A DNA stretch of 64,000 nucleotides from Stenotrophomonas maltophilia. GTDB taxonomy: Bacteria; Pseudomonadota; Gammaproteobacteria; Xanthomonadales; Xanthomonadaceae. Shown in pieces: positions 29,227-36,776 of the stretch. Location: assembly GCF_025642255.1 (NCBI RefSeq), contig NZ_CP106759.1, forward strand, positions 3,747,501 to 3,811,500, given 5' to 3'. The position numbers and the translations under genes were made by a program. The notes beneath the pieces were generated by a model. The model was given only the letters and a program-made list of their open reading frames with translations, had not been told where the DNA came from and did not search any database. Numbering within the stretch: position 1 is the first letter of the stretch; the number at the start of each line of letters is the position of its first letter.

Positions 29227-29514
29227 TTGAATCAACCGCCACCACTCGGCCGTCCGGTCTACATCCCCAACCATCTGGTGTGGGCGATCCTGACGACGCT
29301 GTTCTGCTGCCTGCCGTTGGGCGTGGTGTCGATCGTGTATGCCGCCCAGGTCGATGGCCGCCGCGCGGCCGGCGATCTGGCGGGAGCCTATAGCGCGTCA
29401 CGCAAGGCGGGCTGGTGGGCGGCGGCTTCGGCCGCGGCCCTGCCGGTCCTGTTGCTGTTGTGGTTCGGGCTCTTCGGCGGCCTGGCCGCACTGGGCGCTC
29501 TTTCCGACCATTGA
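29227..29514 (+). CDS. CD225/dispanin family small membrane protein
   Basis: A 95-residue protein with two membrane helices and the CD225 signature: PNHLVWAILTTLFCCLPLGV, then VYAAQVDGRRAAGDLAGAYS and a C-terminal helix. The start is TTG at 29227 with GGAG seven bases upstream; no in-frame ATG upstream fits. It is followed after 30 nt by a paralogue, so the pair looks like a tandem duplication. The bacterial function of the family is unknown. Confidence 0.8.
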   Translation: MNQPPPLGRPVYIPNHLVWAILTTLFCCLPLGVVSIVYAAQVDGRRAAGDLAGAYSASRKAGWWAAASAAALPVLLLLWFGLFGGLAALGALSDH

Positions 29515-29544
29515 TCCACCACCACCCATCAAGGAGCTTGAATC

Positions 29545-29823
29545 ATGAACACCGCTACTCCGCAGGTCCCGAACAACCTGGTCTGGGCGATCCTGAGCAC
29601 CCTGCTCTGCTGCCTGCCGGTCGGCATCGTGTCGATCGTCTATGCGGCACAGGTCAACGGCAAGCTGGCCGCTGGCGATATCGCCGGTGCACAGGACTCG
29701 TCCGCCAAGGCCAAGAAGTGGGCCATCTGGTCGGCCATCGCCTGGGTCATCATGGTCGTGCTGTATGTGCTGTTCTTCGTCGTGCTCGGTGGCATCGGCG
29801 CGATGAGCAACGGCAGCTACTGA
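29545..29823 (+). CDS. CD225/dispanin family small membrane protein
   Basis: A 92-residue paralogue of the preceding protein (PNNLVWAILSTLLCCLPVGI, VYAAQVNGKLAAGDIAGAQ, then a hydrophobic helix ending GAMSNGSY). The ATG at 29545 has a strong AAGGAG upstream. It is likely co-transcribed with its neighbour. The two differ mainly in the C-terminal helix and tail. Confidence 0.85.
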   Translation: MNTATPQVPNNLVWAILSTLLCCLPVGIVSIVYAAQVNGKLAAGDIAGAQDSSAKAKKWAIWSAIAWVIMVVLYVLFFVVLGGIGAMSNGSY

Positions 29824-29830
29824 GGCCTGC

Positions 29831-29865
29831 GGACGGATCCGGCCGCGTCCGCGCCGGATCCGTCC
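29831..29865. terminator. Perfect 12-bp hairpin between CD225 and DUF2752 genes
   Basis: ggacggatccgg (29831-29842) and ccggatccgtcc (29854-29865) are exact reverse complements with an 11-base loop. No T-run follows, so it may attenuate or stabilise the transcript rather than terminate it fully. Confidence 0.5.
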
Positions 29866-29872
29866 TCGCCTG

Positions 29873-30295
29873 ATGGTGTCCGCTCTTCCTTCCCGGCTCG
29901 CCCGCTGGGCACCCTTGCTGGCCTCCACCGGCCTGGCCGCAGGCGCGGCCGTGGTGCTGCGCAACGTCGATCCCTACGTGGCCGGCAATCCCCTGCCGGG
30001 CTGCCCGCTGTACGCACTCACCGGCCTGTATTGCCCCGGCTGCGGCAGCACGCGCTGCCTTTACTCGCTGGTCCATTTCGATCTGGCCGGCGCGATGGCG
30101 ATGAACCCGCTGCTGGTCATCAGCCTGCCCCTGCTGCTGCTGATGCTGCTGAACATCGCCGGCATCCGCCCGCGTGTGCTTGATCCGCTGATGCGGATTC
30201 TGGCCAATCCCATGTTCTGGCTGTGGCTGCTGCCCGGTTACGCACTGCTGCGCAACCTGCCGTGGGCACCGTTCACCGCACTGGCGCCGGTCTAG
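29873..30295 (+). CDS. DUF2752 small membrane protein
   Basis: A 140-residue protein with about three membrane helices. The DUF2752 signature CP-x(7)-YCPGCGSTRC (about residues 43-60) is present, with paired cysteines that could bind metal or form disulfides. It follows two CD225 genes, an arrangement seen repeatedly in bacteria where small CD225 and DUF2752 genes cluster, although no function is established. The ATG at 29873 sits just after the hairpin above. Confidence 0.75.
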   Translation: MVSALPSRLARWAPLLASTGLAAGAAVVLRNVDPYVAGNPLPGCPLYALTGLYCPGCGSTRCLYSLVHFDLAGAMAMNPLLVISLPLLLLMLLNIAGIRPRVLDPLMRILANPMFWLWLLPGYALLRNLPWAPFTALAPV

Positions 30296-30309
30296 ATTCC
30301 CACTTCGCG

Positions 30310-30357
30310 TCCAGGCGCGTCGCGACGCGTGCTGCGGTCAGGCCGCACGCGCCTGGC
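30310..30357. other. Inverted repeat between convergent genes
   Basis: ccaggcgcgt (30311-30320) and acgcgcctgg (30347-30356) are exact reverse complements and enclose a smaller hairpin gtgctgcgg/ggccgcac. It fills the 68-nt convergent gap between the DUF2752 and AmpE-like genes and may serve both as a transcript-end structure. Confidence 0.45.
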
Positions 30358-30363
30358 CAGCGG

Positions 30364-31251
30364 CTACGTCACCCAGCCGGCGATCACCAGCACGGCCAGC
30401 ACCGCCAGCCACAGCAGCAGCATCCGCCAGACCAGACTCATGGCATCGCGCAGGTCGGGCAGACGTTGCCAGACCGGCAGCAGGCCCGCCTCGGTGTAGT
30501 CATGCGCGTCCTCGCGCAGCTCGGCATTGACGCTGGCCCGCGCCACCGCACCCAGGAATCCGATGCCTCCGACCAGGCGCTCGCCATGCGCTTGCCGCCA
30601 TGCCTTCCACGCCGTGTCGAAGTTGCCGACCAGTGCCATCGAGAACGCCATCAACTGTGCCACCGGCCATTCGATCCAGCCCAGCAAGCGCTGGGCCACT
30701 GCCAGCGGTTCCACCGGTACGCGTGCACGCATCGGGCTTTCGGACATCAGCGCCAGCAGGCGATAGCCCAGCGCGCCCACCGGGCCCAGCAGCAGGAACC
30801 AGAACAGCACCGCAAACCAGCGGCGCAGCGCATTGAGTACGGTCGCCTCCACCAGCGAGGGTACATCCTCGCGCAGGCTGCCACCGGCCGCCTGCAGATG
30901 GCGCACGGCCGCCTGCCGGGTCGGTGCGTCATCGGCATCGATGATCGCTTCGATGTCGCGGTCCAGGTCGCGCGGCCCCCAGCACCAGGCCAGAACCGCC
31001 ACGCCCAGCAGCAACGCGGGCAGCCCGAACAGCACGCCGCGCAGCAGCCAGGCCAGCAGCGCCATCAACACCAGCGGCGGCAGCAGCGCCAGTACCACGC
31101 CCATGGGGCCCTGCCAGGCCTTGCCGCCGTGCGCATCCAGCCAGCCCAGCCAGCGCCGGAAGCTGTCAAAGCGGCGCAGCGAGGCGGCAGCGGCCGGGGC
31201 GACATGGCCCAGGGCCAGTGCAACCAGCACGGCAGCCAGAGTGGTGAACAT
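30364..31251 (-). CDS. ampE: AmpE/CobD-like inner-membrane protein
   Basis: A 295-residue integral membrane protein of the AmpE family. It has helices near both ends and the middle, a cytoplasmic segment with CWGPRDLDRDIEAIIDADD, and VPSLVEATVLNALRRWFAVLFWF, a stretch conserved in AmpE. In E. coli ampE is downstream of ampD and is a putative sensor in beta-lactamase induction, with a poorly defined role. No ampD lies beside it here; upstream is nudC. CobD/CbiB similarity is possible, but no cobalamin genes are near. Confidence 0.72.
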   Translation of the reverse strand: MFTTLAAVLVALALGHVAPAAAASLRRFDSFRRWLGWLDAHGGKAWQGPMGVVLALLPPLVLMALLAWLLRGVLFGLPALLLGVAVLAWCWGPRDLDRDIEAIIDADDAPTRQAAVRHLQAAGGSLREDVPSLVEATVLNALRRWFAVLFWFLLLGPVGALGYRLLALMSESPMRARVPVEPLAVAQRLLGWIEWPVAQLMAFSMALVGNFDTAWKAWRQAHGERLVGGIGFLGAVARASVNAELREDAHDYTEAGLLPVWQRLPDLRDAMSLVWRMLLLWLAVLAVLVIAGWVT

Positions 31252-31395
31252 GGCAGGTCTCCCTACGAAACAAGGCGCTCGGCGTCGCTACCTTACCCGT
31301 CGCGACGCCGCCATCAGCGGTCTGCCGCACTGTAACCCGGGCCGTGTTCAGGTGGCGGCAATGGTCGCCGCCGTTCTGACAGGCCGGTGCGTTCT

Positions 31396-32301
31396 TCAAC
31401 CCCGCTGTTGGCGATACCAGTGCTCGATCAGCCCCCGCGAAATCGAGATCGGCGGCGACAGGCGGATGCCCTGGCCATCATCTTCGACATCACGTGCCAG
31501 CGCCGCGCCCACCTCGTCGGCACTGAACCAGCGCGCATCCTCCAGTTCGCCATCCACGGTCGGCACATCGTCCTGCGCCTGCGCACGGAACCCCACCATC
31601 AGCGCGCCCGGGAACGGCCAGGGCTGTGAACCGAGATACTGGCAGGCAGTGATGCGCACCCGGCTCTCCTCGTGCACTTCCCGCACCACGGTCTGTTCGA
31701 AGGTCTCGCCTGGTTCGACGAAACCCGCCAGTACCGAATAGCGGCGCGGCGCCCAGTTGGACTGCCGCCCCAGCAGCAACCGGCCCTGGTTTTCCACCGC
31801 GACGATCACCGCCGGGTCCACCCGGGGATAGTGTTCGATCGCGCACTGCCCGCAGCGGCCAACGAAGCCACCGCGGGCAAAGGCCACCGCCCCCCCGCAG
31901 ACTCCGCAGAAGCGCGTGCGCGAATGCCAGTAGGACATGCCGCGCGCGTAGCTGAAAGCGGTCGCATCGGCCACCGGCCACAGCAGTGCCGCCTGGCGCA
32001 GGTCGAGCCGGCCAGGCGCAGTGACGGCAACCGCGGACGCTTCCACCGAGAACCAGGCCTGCTCACCCCGCAGACCCAGGAAGATCGCGGCACCGGGGCC
32101 GCCCCCGATGTCGGCGCCGGTCAGCGCCAGTGGCTGGTCATCAGCACCGGTGAAGGCACTGCCGTCCTGGTCAAGCACGAGAACCCGCGCATCCGGCCAC
32201 AGGCGTGCCAGCACATCGGCATCTTCGCGCAGGGCATCGGCGCGCTCCAGCGGTTCGCCAATGAAGGCGAAACCGGACAGCGGCGAAAGAATATTGGACA
32301 T
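31396..32301 (-). CDS. nudC: NAD+ diphosphatase (NADH pyrophosphatase, RNA deNADding)
   Basis: A 301-residue Nudix hydrolase splitting NAD(H) to NMN(H) and AMP. NudC of E. coli also removes NAD caps from RNA. It has a zinc ribbon (CGVCGG and CGQCAIEHYPRVDP), a Nudix box beginning GFVEPGETFEQTVVREVHEE, and the downstream SQPWPFPGALMVGF segment specific to NADH pyrophosphatases. I chose the ATG at 32301 because the family domain starts there; an in-frame start 28 codons earlier is possible. The upstream gap to erpA is about 120 nt. Confidence 0.93.
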   Translation of the reverse strand: MSNILSPLSGFAFIGEPLERADALREDADVLARLWPDARVLVLDQDGSAFTGADDQPLALTGADIGGGPGAAIFLGLRGEQAWFSVEASAVAVTAPGRLDLRQAALLWPVADATAFSYARGMSYWHSRTRFCGVCGGAVAFARGGFVGRCGQCAIEHYPRVDPAVIVAVENQGRLLLGRQSNWAPRRYSVLAGFVEPGETFEQTVVREVHEESRVRITACQYLGSQPWPFPGALMVGFRAQAQDDVPTVDGELEDARWFSADEVGAALARDVEDDGQGIRLSPPISISRGLIEHWYRQQRG

Positions 32302-32419
32302 CCAGCAAGCCTGCCGCCATTCGATGCGGGTGGCAAGGTCGGCGCTGTGCGCATTCTGCTGTGAGGTGTGGAGACCGCTCGACACACCTGGCGCGGAGCG
32401 CAGGCCCCGCGCCCTGCAA

Positions 32420-32812
32420 TCACATGCTGAAGCTGCTGCCGCAACCGCAGGTGGTCTTCGCGTTCGGATTGCGGATCACGAACTGCGCGCCGGTCAGGCT
32501 CTCGGTGTAATCCACTTCAGCCCCCATCAGGTACTGCAGGCTGAGCGGGTCGACCAGCAGGGTCACCCCGCTGGTCTGTACCGCCAGATCGTCCTCGGCA
32601 CGGTTCTCGTCGAACTCGAAACCGTACTGGAAGCCCGAACAGCCGCCACCCTCGATATACACACGCAGCGCCAGATCGGGGTTGCCCTCTTCCTGGATCA
32701 ACGACTTGACCTTAGAGGCCGCTGCTTCGGTGAAGTTCAGCGGCCGCTCCAGCGACTGGTAATCGGGCGCGGCCGCCGTGGGGGCGCCGGGCAGGGAGAC
32801 TAGCGTGCTCAT
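32420..32812 (-). CDS. erpA: Iron-sulfur cluster insertion protein ErpA
   Basis: A 130-residue A-type carrier that delivers [Fe-S] clusters to apoproteins. The three conserved cysteines are C58 ([11 protein letters not shown]) and C122/C124 in the terminal [10 protein letters not shown]. The ~20-residue N-terminal extension before [12 protein letters not shown] is longer than in E. coli ErpA (114 residues) and may be flexible. It is the first gene after a bactofilin gene on the same strand, about 30 nt apart. Confidence 0.93.
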   Translation of the reverse strand: MSTLVSLPGAPTAAAPDYQSLERPLNFTEAAASKVKSLIQEEGNPDLALRVYIEGGGCSGFQYGFEFDENRAEDDLAVQTSGVTLLVDPLSLQYLMGAEVDYTESLTGAQFVIRNPNAKTTCGCGSSFSM

Positions 32813-32843
32813 GGCATCAGCATGGGGGCACCGGCGGTGGCTT

Positions 32844-33308
32844 TCAAGCCATCGCTTCGGCCAGCTTGCGTCGGGCCGCCGTGTCGCCCTTGCCACTGGC
32901 GGGATCGCCGCTTTCAGGTGCAGGCAGGGCCGCCAGCGGTGCGCTGGCATGGATCAGGCGTCCATTCAGCTGGGCCCCGGCGTTCATCTCCACCACCTCG
33001 TAGTGGACATTGCCGTTGACCCGCGCGCTCGGGGTCAGTTCGACCTTTTCGGTGGCGTGGACATCCCCCTCCAGGCGGCCGCTGATGACCACCACCTGGG
33101 CACGGATCTCCCCTTCGATCACGCCATGCTCGGCGAGCGTCAGGGTCGCGGTGCTGGCGCCTTCGGCGGCGATCACCTTGCCATGGATGCGACCTTCCAC
33201 GTACAGGCCACCACTGAACTCCACATCACCGCGGATCACCACCTGGTTGCCGATCAGGGCATCCACCACCAGCTGGCCGTCACGGTTGGATTTGCTGTTT
33301 CCGAACAT
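32844..33308 (-). CDS. Bactofilin (polymer-forming cytoskeletal protein)
   Basis: A 154-residue bactofilin (CcmA/BacA family), a self-polymerising beta-helix cytoskeletal protein. The central domain (about residues 12-115) shows the short hydrophobic/glycine repeats [19 protein letters not shown] and [21 protein letters not shown] disordered tail rich in Ala, Pro and charged residues follows. Bactofilins position cell-wall and motility machinery in other bacteria, but the role here is unknown. The gap to the upstream DUF6776 gene is only 4 nt, suggesting coupling. Confidence 0.88.
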   Translation of the reverse strand: MFGNSKSNRDGQLVVDALIGNQVVIRGDVEFSGGLYVEGRIHGKVIAAEGASTATLTLAEHGVIEGEIRAQVVVISGRLEGDVHATEKVELTPSARVNGNVHYEVVEMNAGAQLNGRLIHASAPLAALPAPESGDPASGKGDTAARRKLAEAMA

Positions 33309-33312
33309 CTGC

Positions 33313-34056
33313 CTACTCCCCTTTGCTGGCCGGCGCGCCGGCCTGTTTCCAGTCGAATACCTGGGTGGCGCCCCCCGCACCACTCCCCAATGTCACCCGC
33401 ACGCGTTGCGGAGTGAAGTCAGCCGGCAGCATCACGCTGCCGGTGAGCTGCTGGAAGTACCGGAACGAGTAGTCCTGTCCCGGCACCTTGCTGCGCTGGT
33501 GCAGATCATCCCAGCTGATCGTGGCCAGCTTGCCGTTCTTCACGCCTTCCACGGTGAAACGCATCTGCCCCTGGCTGATGGCCCCGCGGTTGAGGTTCTG
33601 GGTCAGCACGGCGGTGTACTGCCAGGTGCCGGCCGATTCCGGGCTGAACTCGATCGAGTGGGTGTTCAGGCCCTTGCGCTGGCTGGTCGAACCGACCAGG
33701 CGCTCATAGAAGGCGACGTCCGCGCGCAACCCGGCGATCTCTTCGTCGCGCTCGGCGAGCGAGGACTGCACTTCGTTGTTGGCGGCGCGGCTGATGCGGT
33801 CGGAGGCTTCCAGCGTGGCCTGCTTCTGGCGCAGTTCGGTCAGCTGCGCCTGCAGGCTCTCGGCACGCTTCTCGGCCGCCTGCAACCGTTGTCCCTGCTC
33901 GCCACGCGGCGCCCCCATCCAGCAGCCTCCGATCGTGGCCAGCACCAGGCTGAGCAGCCAGATGCCTCCAATCACCCACAGGCGACGGCGGTCCGCGGGC
34001 GGATGTGACGCGCCGGGCAGGCGGACCTGCACGCGCATGGGAGGACGGTTGGTCAT
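33313..34056 (-). CDS. DUF6776-like membrane-anchored coiled-coil protein
   Basis: A 247-residue protein anchored by one helix (about residues 26-45, LWVIGGIWLLSLVLATIGG). A predicted coiled coil follows (about 55-110, EQGQRLQAAEKRAESLQAQ...). The C-terminal soluble domain has GTWQYTAVLTQNLNRG and GSVMLPADFTPQRVRV, the pattern of DUF6776-type proteins. It lies upstream of bactofilin on the same strand and may connect it to the membrane; that is inference. The ATG at 34056 was chosen over one six codons upstream. Confidence 0.7.
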   Translation of the reverse strand: MTNRPPMRVQVRLPGASHPPADRRRLWVIGGIWLLSLVLATIGGCWMGAPRGEQGQRLQAAEKRAESLQAQLTELRQKQATLEASDRISRAANNEVQSSLAERDEEIAGLRADVAFYERLVGSTSQRKGLNTHSIEFSPESAGTWQYTAVLTQNLNRGAISQGQMRFTVEGVKNGKLATISWDDLHQRSKVPGQDYSFRYFQQLTGSVMLPADFTPQRVRVTLGSGAGGATQVFDWKQAGAPASKGE

Positions 34057-34235
34057 GGGTAGATCCCGTGGCATCGCGGGCGCGACACCGGCACGGCCCG
34101 TGTGGCAAACGACGGGCTAGTGTATGACAGGATCGGCAGGATTCCTGCGCTGGAGGCGACCGAGGTCTGTGGCGTTCAGGCACGCCATCGTCGATAGTGT
34201 GGCCCCTCGCACAGTTCCGCCGTCGGAGCATCGCC

Positions 34236-34853
34236 ATGACCGAAGCCCACCTGTTCGTGATCGGCATCCTGCTGGCCTGGCTGGCCGGCATCCGTGTCTA
34301 CCTCACCGTCTTCGGTGTCGGCCTGGCCGGCCTGCTCGGCTGGGTCGACCTGCCGCCCGCCCTGCAGGCGACCGAGTCGTGGTGGGTGCTGGGTACCTCA
34401 GCGGCGCTGGCCGTGACCGAGTTCTTTGCCGACAAGATTCCCGGCGTGGATTCGGTCTGGGACCTGGTGCAGACCCTTGCCCGGGTCCCCGCCGGCGCCT
34501 TCCTCGCCGCCGCCACCCTGTCGCCGGATGGGCAGCTGGGTACCGGTGCGCTCGCTGCCGGCGCCGGCGTTGCCCTGGCCAGCCATGGCCTGAAGGCGGG
34601 CACCCGTGCCCTGCTCAACACCTCGCCGGAGCCGGCCAGCAACTGGGTCGCCTCGATCGCCGAAGACACCGTGGTGGTTGGCGGCCTGGCATTGGCCCTG
34701 GCACACCCCTGGATCGCGCTGGTCGTGGTGCTGGCATGCAGCCTGGCCGGCGCATTGCTGGTCTGGCTGGCATGGCGCGCTCTGTGGCACGGCGTGCGTT
34801 GGCTTGCCCGTGCCGGCAACGGCACTGACCGGCAACAGCCACGCACCAGATGA
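34236..34853 (+). CDS. DUF4126 family membrane protein
   Basis: A 205-residue membrane protein of the DUF4126 family with about five helices. It starts MTEAHLFVIGILLAWLAG, then IRVYLTVFGVGLAGLLGW, with a conserved stretch FADKIPGVDSVWDLVQTLAR near residue 65. Function is unknown. The ATG at 34236 has CGGAG upstream and is preferred over an in-frame start 13 codons earlier. It is divergent from the DUF6776 gene. Confidence 0.78.
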   Translation: MTEAHLFVIGILLAWLAGIRVYLTVFGVGLAGLLGWVDLPPALQATESWWVLGTSAALAVTEFFADKIPGVDSVWDLVQTLARVPAGAFLAAATLSPDGQLGTGALAAGAGVALASHGLKAGTRALLNTSPEPASNWVASIAEDTVVVGGLALALAHPWIALVVVLACSLAGALLVWLAWRALWHGVRWLARAGNGTDRQQPRTR

Positions 34854-34897
34854 ACGCCGGGCGTGTCGCATAATGGCTGCGATCATCAGGAGCCCCC

Positions 34898-36775
34898 ATG
34901 GCCGCAATTGAATCCCCCGCAGGCGTCCGCCCGGGTCGCGCTGAAACGCCACCGGCCGATCATTGGCAACGCTGGGCCACTGCGGTGGTGGACGCGGGTG
35001 CCTCCCCCTCGGTTCCGTCCAGCGTCGCTGACAGTGGGCCTGCCTCCGGCGGTGCTCCGCCGCCGCTGCCGGGCGTCACCTCACAGCCCGAGGCGGGCAA
35101 CCACGACCCGGCACCGGCGCCGGCGGATTCACCATACCGCGTGCTGATCGTCGAGGACGACCGTGCGCAGGCCCTGTTCGCGCAGAGCGTGCTGCACGGC
35201 GCCGGCATGCAGGCCATCGTGCTCAGCGATGCCGAAGGCGTCCAGCAATCGATCAAGGACCATCGCCCTGACCTGATCCTGATGGACCTGCACCTGCCCG
35301 GCCTGGACGGCATGCGGCTGACGGCGATGATTCGCCAGCAGCCCGGCCTGCAGTTGCTGCCCATCGTGTTCCTCAGCGGCGATCCCGATCCGGAGCGCCA
35401 GTTCGAAGTGCTCGACAGCGGTGCCGACGACTACCTGAGCAAGCCGATCCGGCCGCGGCACCTGATCGCGGCGGTCGCCAACCGCATCCGCCGTGCCCGC
35501 GCGCAGGCGGCAACCTTGCCCGGCGCCTCCGGCACGCCGGCCACCAGCAATCCTGAAACCGGCCTGCCGACGCGCCATCATGTGCTGCAGCAGCTCAATG
35601 CCGCCCTGGCCCACCATGATCGTGGCGGCCTGTTCTTCATCGAGGTGGCCAGCGCGCTGGGCCTGCGCGAGCGCTATGGCTACGCTGCGTTCGAACGGCT
35701 GATGGTGCAGGCCGGACAGCGCTTGGCCGAAGCCGGCCATCCGCACCTGCTGGCGCGCCTGAACGACAACAGTTTCCTGCTGCTGGCGCGTGATGCCGAT
35801 GAGGACAGGCTGGAGAGCGTGGCCGCCACCCTGCGCGAGCAGCTCTCCGCGAGGGCCTTCGTGATCCGCGATGACGAATCGGTGCACCTGCGTGGCGTGG
35901 TCGGCTATGCACCGCTGTCGCCCGGCTTCGAGGATGCCGCCAGTGCGCTGGAAGCCGTCGAGCGCACGACCCTGCAGGCGCGCCTGCTCAGTGCCGGCGT
36001 GGCCGGCCACGTGCATCGGCAGGCCATCAGCGAACAGGAGCATCTGGCCCTGCTGGAAGGCCAGCTGGAACTGGCTTACCAACCCATCGTCGCCGTCGCC
36101 GGTGGAGGCAGCGCGCAGTACCAGGTCCTGCTGCGGCTGCGCCAGGCCGACGGCACCGTGCTGACCGCCGGCCAGGTGATTCCGGCCGCCGAAGCCGCCG
36201 GCCGCATCGCCGACCTCGACCAGCAGGTGCTCGATCATGCGCTGGGCCTCCTGGATCTGTACCGGCATGCCACCCAGCCGCTCAATCTGTTCGTCTCGCA
36301 GTCGCTGCGTACCCTGCAGCGCGACGCCTTCGCCGACTGGCTGCTGGAGTCGCTGCAGCAGCGCGACCTGCCAGGCAGTGCGCTGGTCATCGACGTGCGC
36401 CTGCCTGATGCGCTGATCCACACCGTGCCGCTGCAGCAGTTCTGTCAGCGCATGGCGCAAGCCGGCGTGCGCTTCTGCCTGAGCCAGTTCGAGCCCGGCA
36501 ACGATGCCGACGCGCTGCTGGGCCAGCTGCCGCTTTCGTTCGTACGCATGGCTGCACGCTTCTCCAGCAGCCACGCCAATCCAGGCACGCGCGAAGAACT
36601 GCGCAGGGCGATCGAGCGGGCGCACGGCGCCGGTCTGCAGATCATCGGGCAGCAGATCGAAGATCCGCAGGCAGCGGCCGCGATGTGGGTGGGAGGGGTC
36701 GACTACATCCAGGGCAACATGGTGCAGTCCGCCGGCAGCGACCTGAACTTCGACTTCCACAACGCGGTGCTCTGA
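34898..36775 (+). CDS. FimX-like REC-GGDEF-EAL protein with degenerate catalytic motifs
   Basis: A 625-residue soluble protein: a Pro/Ala-rich linker (1-~80), a receiver domain with the phospho-acceptor Asp at D130 (LMDLHLPGLDG), a degenerate GGDEF domain (~200-355) and an EAL domain (~380-615). The GGDEF loop reads LNDNS, so cyclase activity is not expected. The EAL signature is QVL (YQVLLRLRQADG), lacking the catalytic Glu. The C-terminal GGVDYIQGNMVQS and NFDF recall FimX, a c-di-GMP effector of type IV pili. It is 1 nt from a hybrid kinase gene, its likely partner. I see no PAS domain, unlike P. aeruginosa FimX. Confidence 0.88.
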   Translation: MAAIESPAGVRPGRAETPPADHWQRWATAVVDAGASPSVPSSVADSGPASGGAPPPLPGVTSQPEAGNHDPAPAPADSPYRVLIVEDDRAQALFAQSVLHGAGMQAIVLSDAEGVQQSIKDHRPDLILMDLHLPGLDGMRLTAMIRQQPGLQLLPIVFLSGDPDPERQFEVLDSGADDYLSKPIRPRHLIAAVANRIRRARAQAATLPGASGTPATSNPETGLPTRHHVLQQLNAALAHHDRGGLFFIEVASALGLRERYGYAAFERLMVQAGQRLAEAGHPHLLARLNDNSFLLLARDADEDRLESVAATLREQLSARAFVIRDDESVHLRGVVGYAPLSPGFEDAASALEAVERTTLQARLLSAGVAGHVHRQAISEQEHLALLEGQLELAYQPIVAVAGGGSAQYQVLLRLRQADGTVLTAGQVIPAAEAAGRIADLDQQVLDHALGLLDLYRHATQPLNLFVSQSLRTLQRDAFADWLLESLQQRDLPGSALVIDVRLPDALIHTVPLQQFCQRMAQAGVRFCLSQFEPGNDADALLGQLPLSFVRMAARFSSSHANPGTREELRRAIERAHGAGLQIIGQQIEDPQAAAAMWVGGVDYIQGNMVQSAGSDLNFDFHNAVL

Positions 36776-36776
36776 C

